Shown: in pieces, positions 1 through 12,251 of the stretch
Numbering within the stretch: the stretch's first letter is position 1
Layout: each line of letters starts with the position of its first letter
NCBI GenBank assembly: GCA_030077755.1
Contig: JAQJZZ010000005.1
Coordinates: 1,736,001-1,800,000, forward strand
Direction: 5' to 3'
DNA: 64,000 bases
Source: Filosporella fistucella
Taxonomy: Eukaryota > Ascomycota > Leotiomycetes > Helotiales
The notes under the pieces: generated by a model
What the model was told of the DNA's origin: nothing
The model's database searches: none
What the model saw: the letters and a program-made list of their open reading frames with translations, nothing else
Program-made: the position numbers and the translations under genes

Positions 1-1466
1 GACTATTTGTCAACGATACGTTACAATTCTTCCTTCCGGTAAATCTTATGACTCTCCCCAACTCTTGCGTTGAGGTACTAATCTTTTCAAAGACAGTATC
101 GGCATACCTCAGCATGAGCGATAATATAGCATTGGTAATTCACCACCTATAATACAGGGCTGGGCACTTACAATACACAGGGTCTAGTAACTTCAGTCGC
201 AACTTGCGGAGGAACAAGGACCAGCATACCCATCCGAGTGGGACGGATCGATGCCACGGCAGCTGGTCCAAGTGGAGTTCCGAAGCCTACAACCGATTTG
301 ACAGGGACTTTTGGACAATTCCAAACGGCTGGGTTTAACTCGAGCGAAACTATTTCGTTGGTGTACGTAATTTTAGCTTTTCAGAGAACATATCTAATTG
401 TATGCAGAGCCTGCGGACACTCACTGGGCAGAGTCCATAGTGTGAACTTCCCAGACGTCGGTATGTGTGTCGATTTAATTGAAAGCTGCGTTTCTAATTG
501 TTGTAGTCGGCTCAAGCGTCATTTCAGCAACAAAGTAAGCATTTCTAGCAATCAATCTTGCCGTTTTCTGACACATACAGTCTCGATGGCGGAGCCCCTT
601 TCGATACTACGCCAGGTGTCTTCGATTCAAACGTAGTCAATGAATATTTAAAGGGAACAGGGAATCTCGGTGGTCCTTTGATCGTAGCACCGAATGTTGA
701 GGATCGATCTGATCTTCGATTGTACACCTCGGATCAGAATGCTACCGTAAATAGCATGTCAGAGGAAGCTGCGTTCCAAGCAACCTGCAATCGTGTCTTC
801 GGAAAAATGATCGACACAGTGCCGGAGACAGTCAAATTATCTGACCCTGTCGTTCCCATGACCTGGAAAGGGGTGAATCTGGCAATGGATATATCGTCTT
901 CAGGCGCTATTACGGTTGGTGGCCTGATTAGAAATCTATACACAAGCACATCGCCACCAGATACTGTTTCCTACACTACTACCTCCGGATCAGGGAACTC
1001 TACAGAACAAAAGAGTAGCACAGCGTCTGGAACAGGAACTTCACTTTATGGAAACACAACATACTACCCATTCAACAGTAGTATCCCTTCCGGCACCACA
1101 GCACTTAATATTCAGTCATCGATTTCTTACCCACTCAACACCAACATTTTCATTCTCACAAACCAATCAACTGTGGATAGCACCTCTTTGGCCTTCAAAC
1201 TGCGAGCCGCTGCCTTGACCTCTCTTGCGTCAGGTATTGGGACCATGACTGGAGTTCTCTACGTGCCCGAGAAACAGGCAAATGTCTTCCAGAAGACAAT
1301 CACGAATACGACGGTTGAGATGAAGGCGGTTGGAACAGCGGGCGACTATACCTTGTTTGAAGGGAGCGTTACGCCTAGTACAGCTACTGGTGTGGTGGTT
1401 AAGGTTATGCTTGGGGATGCTGTAAGCAGGACTGTGAAGAGTAAGATTTTCGTAGGAGGTGTATAG
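1..1466 (+). CDS. Class II-type fungal heme peroxidase with long C-terminal extension (5' end outside window)
   Basis: Peroxide-dependent heme oxidase of the plant/fungal/bacterial superfamily, probably secreted; the signal peptide and distal His lie before base 1. Exons fitted by phase: <1-38, 93-134, 181-362, 408-460, 507-534, 581-1466, with introns of 45-54 nt. The first intron has a clear CTAAT branch site. The joined protein shows the proximal heme-ligand block ACGHSLGRVHSVNFPD across the 363-407 intron, then GGAPFDTTPGVFDSN, where the Asp typical of the family sits. A substrate-face block, VGRIDATAAGPSGVP, precedes it. After the catalytic domain (ending near base 860) about 200 residues follow: a Ser/Thr/Gly-rich linker around bases 950-1090, then a beta-rich domain with several N-glycosylation sequons. 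Family assignment is firm. Whether it is a lignin-type peroxidase cannot be judged without the N-terminal half. Confidence 0.82.
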
Positions 1467-3625
1467 ACAATTTTTCGCTTTGTCTTGTCAAGTGGATGGA
1501 GATGTTTTGTGTTGGATTTTCATGATTGGCGCTGTAGAAGGAAATGAATTCATTTCTTGATTCGATGTGTTCTCCTCAGTCAGCCCGTAAGAGGAGCCAG
1601 CAGGATGCTCTAATGCTGGTATCCCCTTCCTCTGATTCGCCTTGGAAATGCAATACATTTTGAGGATTATTACCCAAATTTTCGCAATTCGAAATTCTTT
1701 TCGCTTCATTTTGACCTACGACTCCTTTGCGAGGGTTTGCTCAGTCTGCAGATGAGCATCACTACCGAATGTACTCTGCTACTCAATTTACCCCTCGGAA
1801 ACACGCCCAGGAGGACATCTCGATGATGCCAACTTGAGGCCTCAATCACCGACACCACTGCTAGCACTCCTCATAGCTCCGGTTGCAGTCTGGCATTTAT
1901 TCGACTACACCATAATACGACGCCTCTGAAATTAGTTTCCCATTGTCTCAATTCCACATTATCCTCGCCCGCTACCATATGTATAATTTACCCATAGCCT
2001 AAAATAGAACATTGCATTTCGCGATGATTGGGAGCCTGATGAGGTTACCTCATCGAAAATAATCCTTACCCCACACCATCCCATCACTACTCAGCCCTAC
2101 GCCCCGCCCAGTGGACAATTCCATACTCACTACGAGGCTCGAGTCGCTTCCCTCAGCTCGTTACTTGAAACAAGATGCGATTCTCCTATTTCTGTATGTA
2201 TTAAATCATCAGCCGCGTTATATTTGGAATATATAGACGGGACGTATGTCAACAGTAAGGGTTGGGCGAGGAACAGGGCCTAGGGCCTTGTACCTGACGA
2301 AGAGGATCTGACATACATACACATAGACCTCTCAGCCTCAAACTTAACTTAGAAATAGAATTAAAAAAATAAATGGAAATAAAAGCCTTCCTATTGCGCC
2401 CTACCAAGCTGAAAACCATTACTCTATTCTCAACTCACCCAGAACAGTGGGTATTGAGCACACAATTTTATTTCTTGCCCAGCCCCTATTCCTCATCGAT
2501 TAAAATCTTTCTTTGAAAATGAAATGATATTTTTAGATGTAGATACAAAGAAATCAAATTTCATTTGGAATGGGCTCGCCGTGAGGAGTATATATACCAG
2601 TCTCACCATCACATGTCCAAACAAAGAATCACACCAGTCTTCATTCCAGGCCCCAACTACCTCGAGAACAAGAAACTGATTTTGCTTAAATACAATCAGA
2701 TTTATTTCGCTGAGCAATCAATTTGGTGAAGTTCAAAAAAGGAAATGAAACAAGAAAACATGAGCATCAAATCAAAAATCATGAAAGCTAGAAACCCAAT
2801 GTTACCACCTGCTGGACAAGCTGGGCCGCCGCCTAGAGATACTTGTAAGCCCCTTCTATCTTAGTGAATCAAGATGAGGAATCTGATGATGAAATAGCAT
2901 ATGGGGGTTGAGAGGCTATTTTTTGGGAGTTGAAATCAAAAGAGTCAGACACCTTATACCTGCGACTGCGAGGAAGGAGAGGAGCATAATCATGGGGAGC
3001 GAAGGGTGGAGTAAGACTGAGAATGAGTCATGGAATCGACTACGTTGCGGACTGGTATAAGTACGTGTTGGGTAATTGACGTCGAAAATAATATATGCTG
3101 ATGTTGTGTTCATTTCAGATTTGACCTCAGGAAGTGGCAGGCAGAAGAATGGAAACGCTACGGATTTTCAGAACACAGTTGTGCAATCAAAAGTCAATTT
3201 CGAAATGAAATATTTTCCCTATGGATAGTCATGTCTAGGTCGGAAAGTCTAGAGTTTTCCCTTCATAATCTACCTTACTTTGCGAGTTCAAATGCTTCTA
3301 TACTCGCACGTAATGGTGCTCCAGTGCCAAGTATGGTTTATTCCCCACCAACAGAGTTCCAATGCCCCCCTCGTCTCCGTCCCGGCTCAAGAAAGTGCTT
3401 GGGCATACACAGCTGCACGATCCCCCGAATAAAAGATTGTTTTCTTTTACAAGTCACCTCTCACTGGAATCCGAGGCAACACCCAATGCATACGATGATA
3501 CATAGGATAAGGACACAAGAGAGTCAACTGAGCACTTCCTCCTCTCTTGATCTTCCGCGAACTGTAGAATTCGTTCTAAACCATATCAACACTAGTATCG
3601 GACATGATTCATGTCGCCTGCCCAC
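1467..3625. other. Intergenic region, no supported gene
   Basis: AT-rich spacer of about 2.2 kb between the convergent peroxidase and GH92 genes. It holds poly-A/T patches near 2350-2400. Short open frames at 2493-2717 and 2916-3113 on the minus strand have no recognisable domain. The 2916-3113 frame has a hydrophobic run followed by a possible donor, so a tiny secreted protein is conceivable, but no splice model gave a convincing product. Confidence 0.5.
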
Positions 3626-6076
3626 TCACTGATTCGTTTCCGTTGCTGGACTTGGTGGTAATTCGCCCGTTGCCCATCGTGTTGCGTTCGGACCCAGCAC
3701 AAATTCTAATGTGCCTCCGTTCGCGAACACATCTTCATAGGTCAACCAATTCTTGTTCCATTGTTGACCGTTTACTCTCAATCTTTGGACATAGATATTT
3801 GTATCGCCATTTCCATCACCGCCAGTACTAGTGATTGTTAAATTTCGGCCGTTGTTGAGATCGATGGTCATCGAGTTGAACCAAGGGGAGTGAATAAGAA
3901 ATGTAGTTTGCCCAGTGACAGGGTAGAGGCCAATCATGTTCCAGAGGAGCCAGGTCTGCATCGCTCCGGCATCACTGTTTCCCGGCAAGCCTGTCACTCC
4001 GATGTTGTAATCTTCTTTGGCGACCTTGCGAGAGTGATAGACAGATCGGTCCTCATGTCCAACATAATTGAAAAGATATGGTAGGTTGAAAGTTCTACAG
4101 GAAATTAGCATGATTGAATGACAGTTAAACGAGAGACTTACGGCTCATTTGTTGAATCAAACAATATTCCAGTTGGGTTACCTGGATTAGCTCCAATTGT
4201 GAACACAGTCTCGAGTCGAGCCAAGAAAGTTTCTGGGCCACCCATCCACTCTACCAGCTTTGCCATGTCATGAATGTCACCGAAAGAATATCCCCAAGAG
4301 TTTGCTTGATAGTATGGATCTCCCCAATATCCACTATCATTTACAGGGTCTGTGTCAAGGAAACTAGTGATATTTCGAGGTACGATGAACCCGGAAAATC
4401 CAAGTGATGTGAGGTTTGGATTCCAATGATTCCTCCAGTTCCTAGAGCGATTGAGGTATTTAGTGGCGTCATCGGTCCTTCCGAGCCCTTTCGCAACCTG
4501 AGATAGTGCGAAGTCATTATATGCATACTCAACTGCTCGAGATGCAGATCTAGTGTACGTTGGGGTGATAAAGCCATGTTGAAGCCAGTCTGGTAGCGCA
4601 CCTCTCCCCTCTTTTGTGGATGCTTCGGGAGCCATCGGATCGGGTGGGTTGGTATTCGGCGGAGGGACCTCTGCATCTTTTACCATTGCAGCATATCCAT
4701 CCTGCCAATTGATCTGCCCACGAACACCTTTCATATAAGCATCAGCCAATACATTATCTGCATTGGATCCTCCCTGAGTTCTCCCATTGTAGTCAGATGA
4801 GCGACCATCTGGGAGATATCCATCGTGTCTCCAAATGTCAATCATAGACCGGATGTGCTCTTCGTATACCTCGGGCTGAATAACATGAAGTAGCGCTGTC
4901 GAGCATCGGAATAAGTCCCACAAGGTAAATATATCATCATAATACGGTTCAGACGATGTCCAACCTGGATTTTCACCAGTTCTGTTTGTCGGCAACAAAT
5001 TCATGAAATACAACGAGGTGTACAACAAGTCCAAAGTCGAAGAATTGGTTGAGGAAGTAGTAATCTTTGAAAGAACTTGCCTGTTCCAAGCGGCCTTGGT
5101 GTCTGCTACGACTTTGTTGAATGTGGTTCTTGACGGAATTTCGCTGTTGACATTCTGACAAGCTTTTTCAAATGAGATCCACGAAATTCCTACACGGGAT
5201 GAAACTGTGGATTCCCTAAACGTGAACAACCCGCCGACTATCGTTTCTGACGAAGTAGAGTTGACTGATCCCGAAGGTTCTGAAACACTGCCTGTGGCAG
5301 TGGTACCCGTATAAGCATTCGCCGCGTCAGGAGTTGCATTGAAATAGCCGCCTGGAAGTCATTAGCGATCTGCGAGGGACCATTTCTTTAAACTTACACG
5401 AGTATATAGTCCAATTTGGCGACCTGTTCCAACCATTGTTGTAGATTCCAGACGCTTCGTAGTGGCCATCAGACTTGATGGAGAATGAGCCTCCAGCGTA
5501 CCCTTGACCAAGACCTTGACCTCTGAATGAGGGCAGCACGTGGCTCCCGTCGACTAACACGTTGTTGCCTGTGCTTGGATTTGGAAATTTATATTGGTAC
5601 ATGCCAGCACGCGAAGTACTGGCCATCTCTACAACTACACCTTGACTGGTCTGAGATCTGTAGTAACCAACTGAGCCTTGATCAGGAACTGCTCGTCCGA
5701 CGGTAAGACTCGACAACGGATTGCTGACATTTCCAATCAAAGGCAGCTGAGCCACGGTACCATACTTCGGAGCACCACCTGTTCCCTGTTCGTGCATCAT
5801 GCTGAAGCCAGAAAAGTTGCCATTGGGAAGGTAACCAGAGTAAGAATCAACGCCTGGCACAAGCAAATCTGGTCCCAACTTCACCATTCCGAAGGGGCGT
5901 GAAACACCCGGGAAATTATTTCCTCCGTTTTCGGTGCCCGTGCTAGATAAATCAGTTCCTGCGCCAATTCATCAACTGGTGTTCTCTTACAAAATATTGA
6001 CATATTGACTGTAATCAGCGCTTTGCGCAACTGCTCCAACTGCCAAAGTTGGCAGTAACAAGGAGAATTGTAACAT
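3626..6076 (-). CDS. Secreted glycoside hydrolase family 92 (alpha-mannosidase-type) protein
   Basis: Exo-acting, calcium-dependent alpha-mannosidase family acting on mannans or N-glycans. Exons: 6076-5991, 5942-5398, 5351-4142, 4094-3626, giving 769 residues, a normal family length. The ATG at 6076 was chosen because it opens a signal peptide, MLQFSLLLPTLAVGAVA, with likely cleavage after AVA. The N-terminal block NGGNNFPGVSRPFGMVKLGP (residues about 34-53) and the C-terminal block GLPGNSDAGAMQTWLLW (Asp near residue 655, candidate catalytic base) are GH92 hallmarks. The helical-barrel block that in typical mannosidases reads Y-E-G-N-x-W is Y-Q-A-N-S-W here (Gln near residue 559, around base 4285), so the usual general-acid Glu appears to be Gln. 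The same change is known in a bacterial GH92 that cleaves mannose-1-phosphate-6-mannose. Family call is firm; substrate is open. Many N-glycosylation sequons fit secretion. Confidence 0.9.
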
Positions 6077-7879
6077 ATTAGAACGACAGAATTTACAGAA
6101 ACGAGTGTTGGGGAACGCAAGATGAACACTTTCAAACGAAGGTTGTCATGTATCTATATAGCGAGCGACTCGATCACAAAACAAATTGTATTGGCGCCCA
6201 CATCTAAGCCTACAGTTCGCAGACCATAGCAGGGCAACCAACTCTTGGAGTCAAGAAAATGAATGAAAGTAAAGAGAACAAAGCCGCAAGTGACGATGTA
6301 ACTATCAAGAACATGGCGGCAACAGCACCTGTGATAGGGTTAGCGGAAGGCTATCTGATGGTGCTAACATCCGAGTACATGCGAGGAAATTGTCATCGGC
6401 AGGTACAAATGCTGAATTGGGCTAAATGGGATTGTCCAATGAGACCCTGCCGTTAAGGGTGGTGGCTTCATAGTCGATTAGTCATGTGACCCAAGAGTTG
6501 TGGCAAAGGAAACCGCGCAAGCACCAATGCCACGACTTGGCCTTGGTAGGCGTAGGTAGGCTTTGCCTAGAGTCTTGGGAAGCTATTATAGGAATTGTTT
6601 ATTACTGCGTCAGAGGCGTGGAAGGGAACAAGAGGTCCAAAGTGGTTTCGATTGGCTATGGGTATGTATCTATACAACCGACTACCCACATATACATCCG
6701 AAAGGATCCGTAAAATTGCCTGTACTGTTCCTGTCTAAGCTGGACTGTCGTCACTTAGTAAGGCTGAGTTGATTAGGCTGGCATTAGGACAAGGTCACAA
6801 GAGCCTTGTATTTCGTGGTTCATATGAACAACCTCCAACCAATATACTGGGCCAGCCAAGTCTCTTGGGAAGGCTGTGGGCATGCCTTGGCTGCATTTTC
6901 AGCTGGAAGCGTTGCTGTTGTTTCCAAGGGACAAAAACAGAATCTAAGAATAGGTGCTTAAGTCTTTTGGCAATGATGCCTTCCACGGTGATTTGGAAGA
7001 GGGAACACGAAATGAAAACGAGGCAACGCAAGAGTTTGTGGCTGGAGATGCTGAACAAACATCAGAGAATGCAGAAACAGAATGTGATAACAATAAACTG
7101 TTCAATACAGAAACAAACTGTCGTGGAATTATTGCCACATACTTGGCACTATTACTAGCATATTGGAGCATCTTTTTCATTCCGGTTTCAAGTAAACTTC
7201 ACCTCATTGTGAACCCCGCACGTGATGTGAAATATCAATATCGGGCCACTAGCCATCACCCTGGACGCAAAGTTTGATATCTCATCACCATCGAAAGAAC
7301 GCTGAATCCAGAATTCCCTTCAAAGCCCGCGATTCTGTTCGAGGGTGGAAATATTCATCCACCAGATTGACCAGGTAGAGGAGAGCATGCTCAGGAGCAA
7401 ACAGCCTATTCGCACAGCTGGTGCATAGGACAGTGGGATTGAAACGCACTTGCCCCATTCTTGATAAAATAATCAGGCCGCACAGCCGTTGACAAGACGA
7501 AGACAACGGTTTATAGATATAGACCCGATAGGATGAGATGCCATTGTTATCATGAATGAGCAGGAATTAAGAATAACTGAAATGAATGAAGTTGACGAGG
7601 TTGCCTGATGACTAACGGTTTCACTTACTGTTGAAAATGAGGGGATAGGGAGCGCCTGTGGTGGGAATAATAGGGAGGGATCCCCTGATTTCTGCCGTTC
7701 ACCACTCGGTTTTATCATCAAATTTCGAGGCACAGGTAGGATTTTTTTTGGCTTAGAATCATCGTTTAGGGTTCTGGTGTCTAAGGTACGGAAGTATGGA
7801 CATCTTACGAAACACCACGCAAAGTTGCGTACCATCGGTAAACTAGGCTCTGGTAGCCAGCTTCAGACGACACAAACCT
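6077..7879. other. Intergenic region, no supported gene
   Basis: About 1.8 kb between two minus-strand genes. Overlapping short frames at 6769-7277 (both strands) and 7473-7835 (minus) have no recognisable motif, and several share the same bases, which suggests chance frames. A CACGTGAT box lies at 7219-7226. Confidence 0.5.
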
Positions 7880-8833
7880 TCAGTTCAATCCAATCCTCCA
7901 CGGATCACAATCTCCAATCCCATAAATAATCTTCAATTCAGGATCCTTAGTCATCCATTTCCCATTCTCCTTCTCTCGCACCTGTCCAAAATCAGACTTC
8001 GCCTCCTCTTCAACTTTCAGCGCTCCTTGCCTCAGCGCCTTCTCAACCGTCTGCTCAAACTCCTCTCCTTCAACCGGTCCCATGCTAACATTCCGAGTTT
8101 GACTTTCCAAATCTAGTTTGAGATCATAAATGGTGACTTCCTTCACACTCCTATACTCTCCCAGACCATAGCAGAGATCAGCTCTTATATTGTACCATCT
8201 CAATTCCCCCCACCAACCGATCACCCCAATTCTCTCCATCCTCCTGGCTTCTGACGGAGCAAAATGCGCGAAGTCCCAAAGAGCAGTATACCTCCTATCA
8301 GTCTCCCTGATGACAAAAGTATCATTCTTGAAATCCACCCAGATTTTCGGATTGCGATTCTTAATCTTGCCAATACTCCAAGCTCTTGGGAATTCTCCAG
8401 CAGGACCACCGCGCACTCCTGGCCGCATGTTCTCGATGATATTCACATTTCCCAAAGCAAGTTCATATCTCCTCAAAGCGATTACTCTGCTCTCCCTGCA
8501 CACATGAAGCGCTACGGGTGTTTCGGGAGCTTTTCTCTGCCAGTCATGTGTTTGCCGACAGAAACTTGATCCTCTGTCCGGATGCTCAATGACGGAAGCA
8601 GTGAATGTGAGGAACGCTTTCTGAGGAACAGGACTGGATTTTTCTTGTTGAATCTGAGCACGTGTGCGTTTCCGGATTCGTCTTCGGATGTGTGTGTGGA
8701 TTTGCAATGATCGGGGTGAGAAAGTTAGGAGCCAGATTTGTTCTCTGATCTCGGGGGGTAAGCGATTGAGCGGTATGTTTGTATTGGGAGTCAAGGAGAG
8801 AGGAGACTCTAGGATTAGCCTGGGTTGAGGCAT
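7880..8833 (-). CDS. 2EXR domain-containing protein
   Basis: Single-exon frame of 317 residues. It begins with a short leader and then the fungal 2EXR signature: LNRLPPEIREQIW near residue 23, a central VALHVCRESRVIALRRYE, and a later KIWVDFKNDTFVI. These are the conserved segments of this fungus-expanded domain. A basic stretch (RRRIRKRTRAQIQ) lies between the first two. The C-terminus is charged and predicted helical. The domain has no established biochemical activity; family members are numerous in Pezizomycotina. No functional link to neighbours is visible. Confidence 0.78.
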   Translation of the reverse strand: MPQPRLILESPLSLTPNTNIPLNRLPPEIREQIWLLTFSPRSLQIHTHIRRRIRKRTRAQIQQEKSSPVPQKAFLTFTASVIEHPDRGSSFCRQTHDWQRKAPETPVALHVCRESRVIALRRYELALGNVNIIENMRPGVRGGPAGEFPRAWSIGKIKNRNPKIWVDFKNDTFVIRETDRRYTALWDFAHFAPSEARRMERIGVIGWWGELRWYNIRADLCYGLGEYRSVKEVTIYDLKLDLESQTRNVSMGPVEGEEFEQTVEKALRQGALKVEEEAKSDFGQVREKENGKWMTKDPELKIIYGIGDCDPWRIGLN

Positions 8834-10630
8834 TGTGATACGTGAAGCGATGTGAATATTCGAAATGAGGTCCCAAGCTGAGGTGTGAGGAGGTTTTTAA
8901 CTGTGGCCGACTAGCGATGAGGCAGGTACGGTAGGACGAGAGAGGGGGACTGATGCCTAGACGTAACACGTGAGATGGGAAGTGACAAGGCAGCAGAGCA
9001 TTATTGCCGAACAGAAACATGGTAAATGATAGTTTTCGGAGATAGCCTTTATGTGATCTCTCGAGGCCTACAACTCAATTTTCCAAATTTACATAGAAGC
9101 GTTCTTATTATATAGGTAGGAGGAGAACGTCTGTATCACGTGATATATACTATTGCAGGTTTCTGTAAATACTCACTTCACTCTAATGAGTTGTTGCATC
9201 ATAGCAAAGTTTTGCTACAGGTAATGCGATGACTATTAACTACTCATCGGAGTACGTTATGATTGGATCTATCTTTATTTGGGAACGCCAGTGCCATAAA
9301 TACATGAACTCAGATAGAATATGGCATTCTGTCACTTGACACATGGAATCTCGCTTCTTAAAAGGGGAGTGGACGCTTTGGCTTGGCTTGATATTGTTGT
9401 CCGACTTGAACCATGTCGTGCAAGACGAGGACCGCATGTTAGTATTCTACGGCACCACAATTGGACGAGATTTTGTATGGCACTAACTTCTCTGTTTGTC
9501 ATTTCCAAAATCCGTATGATTCAGCACCTCTGCCATTGATATGGCACAAGGCGTCCCCATTCAAATACGGCTTTTACCCCTCCATAAACACCAGAATCAT
9601 TTGGTAGACTCTTCTGCCGTTTGCTATTATACCCTAAGAAAATGAGATTTGCAAGCACAAGTTGGATCCAATGCCCTCGCGTGGCATAGACTTTGACAGT
9701 CACAAGTATGATGAAGAAGAAACAGGACATTTGGGAGGTGAGTATTGACCACAAATAGGAGCTATATGGGCACTTTCTGGGAGGCACAAAGTAAGATAGA
9801 ACATTGAGTAGCTAACTTTGTCCTTCTTATTATTGAAGATACCTCGAGCATCCTTACTCAGTAGGGAGCAAATGTCCACTCCGAACCATGAAGAATTGTT
9901 TGAATCCATAGCGCGAGACGTTCGCAATATCGGGCCACGATCGAAAAGGGCTCCCCACTCGCAAATCCTTCTCATTCTCCGCAGTGAGAAGCAAATCAAA
10001 CTTGATTCGAGAATCTGACTCCTTCAAATGCAGCGCAAATGGCCCCTCGTGGAAATCTGACTTTTTTGACCGTCGTTCGTGGTTCATGATATAGTCGACT
10101 TGTCCACTTGAATTAATTAGTATAATTTGTGATTAACACCACTCTTGTGCAAGTATCTGGCCCGCCCTCTTCATAGGGGTACCTACTTAAAAGAAGTCGA
10201 GGAGGTACTGCATTTGGGTACCTATTTGACGTCTAAATGCTGGCCATTCCCATCCAGCCCCACCGAAAGCCACTCACATTTAAATTCTTAGGCCTGTGGA
10301 ATTTATCTACTCAGCTCAAGCCATTTTTAAGCAGTCCGAACAGAGTCTCTCAGTTGGTGGTGATACACTCTCGGAAGAATAAAGTAAAGTTTCAAGCCAA
10401 CACCAAGACGAGAACCATCCCGTGTGGCTTGCTTTTTCGCGGCTGCCGATTTCGCCTATCTGGGAAATGTTGTACAATGGCGTCGAGACATCAATACATC
10501 CCTTTTTCAGATATGCAGCCTCAAAATCCCTATATATCATGGATGACCCTCTTCGTTCGAAGCTTGTTTCTTTCCTTCATCTTTGATCTCCCACGACACT
10601 CCTTTCGCGTTGATCTAATTGTGCTTCAAA
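8834..10630. other. Intergenic region with a CACGTG palindrome, no supported gene
   Basis: About 1.8 kb between divergent genes. Small frames on both strands at 9240-10087 lack recognisable motifs. A CACGTGA box occurs at 8967-8973. A perfect 12-bp palindrome, TATCACGTGATA, lies at 9134-9145 and is a candidate bHLH-type binding site. The segment around 10237-10620 has open frames upstream of the next gene that look like 5' leader. Confidence 0.5.
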
Positions 10631-11227
10631 ATGGGTGCTCAACTTTCCAAATCCTTGCCTTTCCAGAATCTCCTTTCTTCAACACTTTCCTTATCTTGTT
10701 ACAATAAATCACCTTCAACCAATACAGAAACCAAGTTATCCGAATATTGGATCTCATTCATTCTTGAAAACCAAAGTCCGGATACAACTTTGCACATTCG
10801 TTGCGGGACAGCTGCTGGAGGGTATTTTTACGGTGTAGACAAGACAGACATTCTATCTGAAGAATCATTTCGATCTAGAACCATACCACCAGGTTCCTCA
10901 ATCACGATAGGTATCTGTTCTACCTCTCCGAAAGTCCCAGGTGGTGTTTTGGCCGTGATCGGTCGGATCGATGTCTCGGACGGGAAAGAGAAACCCGGAT
11001 CGTTCACGAGATTATCGTATATTTCTGGCGAATACCAGGGGAGGATACGAAATAGTTTGATCATCGGGGCTTGTGACTTGGGATGTTCTGTCGAGCCAGA
11101 GAGGCTTCCATTGGATGCAGCAATGGGAGAAGTGAAGATTGTGTTTGGTGGGCCATCTGAGGAACAGGATGGCCTTGAGGTATGCGATAAACCAAGAGCT
11201 TACTTTCAACGAAGACCGGCTAATTAA
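10631..11227 (+). CDS. Small aegerolysin-like protein with N-myristoylation-type start
   Basis: Single-exon frame of 198 residues. The ATG at 10631 was chosen because MGAQLSKS matches an N-myristoylation consensus (Gly2, Ser6). From about residue 41 (WISFILENQSPDTTLHIRC) the protein looks like a beta-sandwich with the order seen in aegerolysins: a tryptophan-led first strand, a G-x-Y/F-x-D turn, a PPGSSITIGICS strand entering a Cys, then a V-x-G-x-I-D-V-x-D strand. Aegerolysins are small fungal lipid-binding proteins, some of which form pores with a partner protein. The C-terminal third differs from the family and no partner (MACPF) gene is in the window. Similarity is weak and judged by eye, so it may simply be a hypothetical protein. 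Confidence 0.5.
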   Translation: MGAQLSKSLPFQNLLSSTLSLSCYNKSPSTNTETKLSEYWISFILENQSPDTTLHIRCGTAAGGYFYGVDKTDILSEESFRSRTIPPGSSITIGICSTSPKVPGGVLAVIGRIDVSDGKEKPGSFTRLSYISGEYQGRIRNSLIIGACDLGCSVEPERLPLDAAMGEVKIVFGGPSEEQDGLEVCDKPRAYFQRRPAN

Positions 11228-12251
11228 AGTAGATTATGGATGAGAAGAAGTGCGTTTTGCAAAGTTACAGAGGAGGCGTATCGCTTCTGTCGACAGACGG
11301 TAATCAGGAAGTTCGTGTACAAGGAAGGAGGTGAGGAACGAAGGTGATGGAAAACAATGTGATTTGGGCGGACAATTCTCTTCGATTATGTAGACTTGGG
11401 GGGTGTTCCAGGAGTTCCAGTGGTTCGAAGTCATAAAGTTATGTATTCCTTTCTTGTTTGGGAACGGGAGTTTGGATATAGAAATTTGAGGCGCTCATAT
11501 TACAGTAGAAATGGTACATCTTCCCATTCAAATTGGGAGAAGTTAGAAATGATATACCTTTGCAAATTCGGCGGGTTCGTTTGTTGTAAGAGACGAGGAG
11601 AAAGAATATAAAAGTGAGCTGTTGGGATAGAGCATCTGGATTCTGATTTTGCAACTGCGTGAGGTGCTTTATATCTGATATGGGTATTGATGCAAGGGAA
11701 GATATTTCCTCTTCTGGACTCCTAGTGATGGATTTATGTATGAGGTACAAAATCGTCGTGCCCATTGTCCCTATTTTTTATTAGGATGCCAGGCACTTAT
11801 CACCCTCCTAGGGGAGTTTTGGGCGATCTCTTCAGACTCAACTCTAAGTGGTAGGAAATTGGAGGTTCCTTCGCCGCACTTTCTCCTAACCATTTGAGGC
11901 ACTTGCCGATATGAAGAATTATTGAGATGAATCCACGGACTCCAAGTAAATTTGCAGAGACGCTCAGGGCTCCGAGGTAGAAATACATTCTCTTTGGACC
12001 ATGATTAATCACATTGTTGCAAATGTACTGTACAAGACTTTTGAATTCGCAGTCGGTAGGCTACGGGTAATATACAAATGCCACCTAATACTAGCAGTGC
12101 ATGACCATGCAGGAATAGCAACAATGCTCACTAACGCCATGCCACGAAATGCAGCAGATCCCAAATGCATATCCGAGTGGACATAAATGCCAATCCCGAA
12201 CGCCTGTCCCAATATGTTTTCCGTATCTCAGTTCACCAACCCTAAATGCCA
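11228..12251. other. Intergenic region with a possible unresolved minus-strand exon
   Basis: Mostly uninformative. The minus-strand frame at 11800-12012 (70 codons, ending at a stop near 11807) has an amphipathic/hydrophobic segment, YFYLGALSVSANLLGVRGF, that reads like real coding sequence. A GT donor phase-compatible with an upstream frame (near 12120) would join GSAAFRGMAL to YICNNVINHG. No start codon or family could be assigned, so it is left as a note rather than a gene. Confidence 0.25.

Noticed and set aside
2770..3113. Possible tiny secreted protein on the minus strand (hydrophobic segment then a Gly/Cys-rich reading)
   Set aside because: No splice combination joined the pieces in phase to a convincing stop.
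6769..7277. Frames on both strands of 78-129 codons
   Set aside because: They occupy the same bases in several frames and have no recognisable motif.
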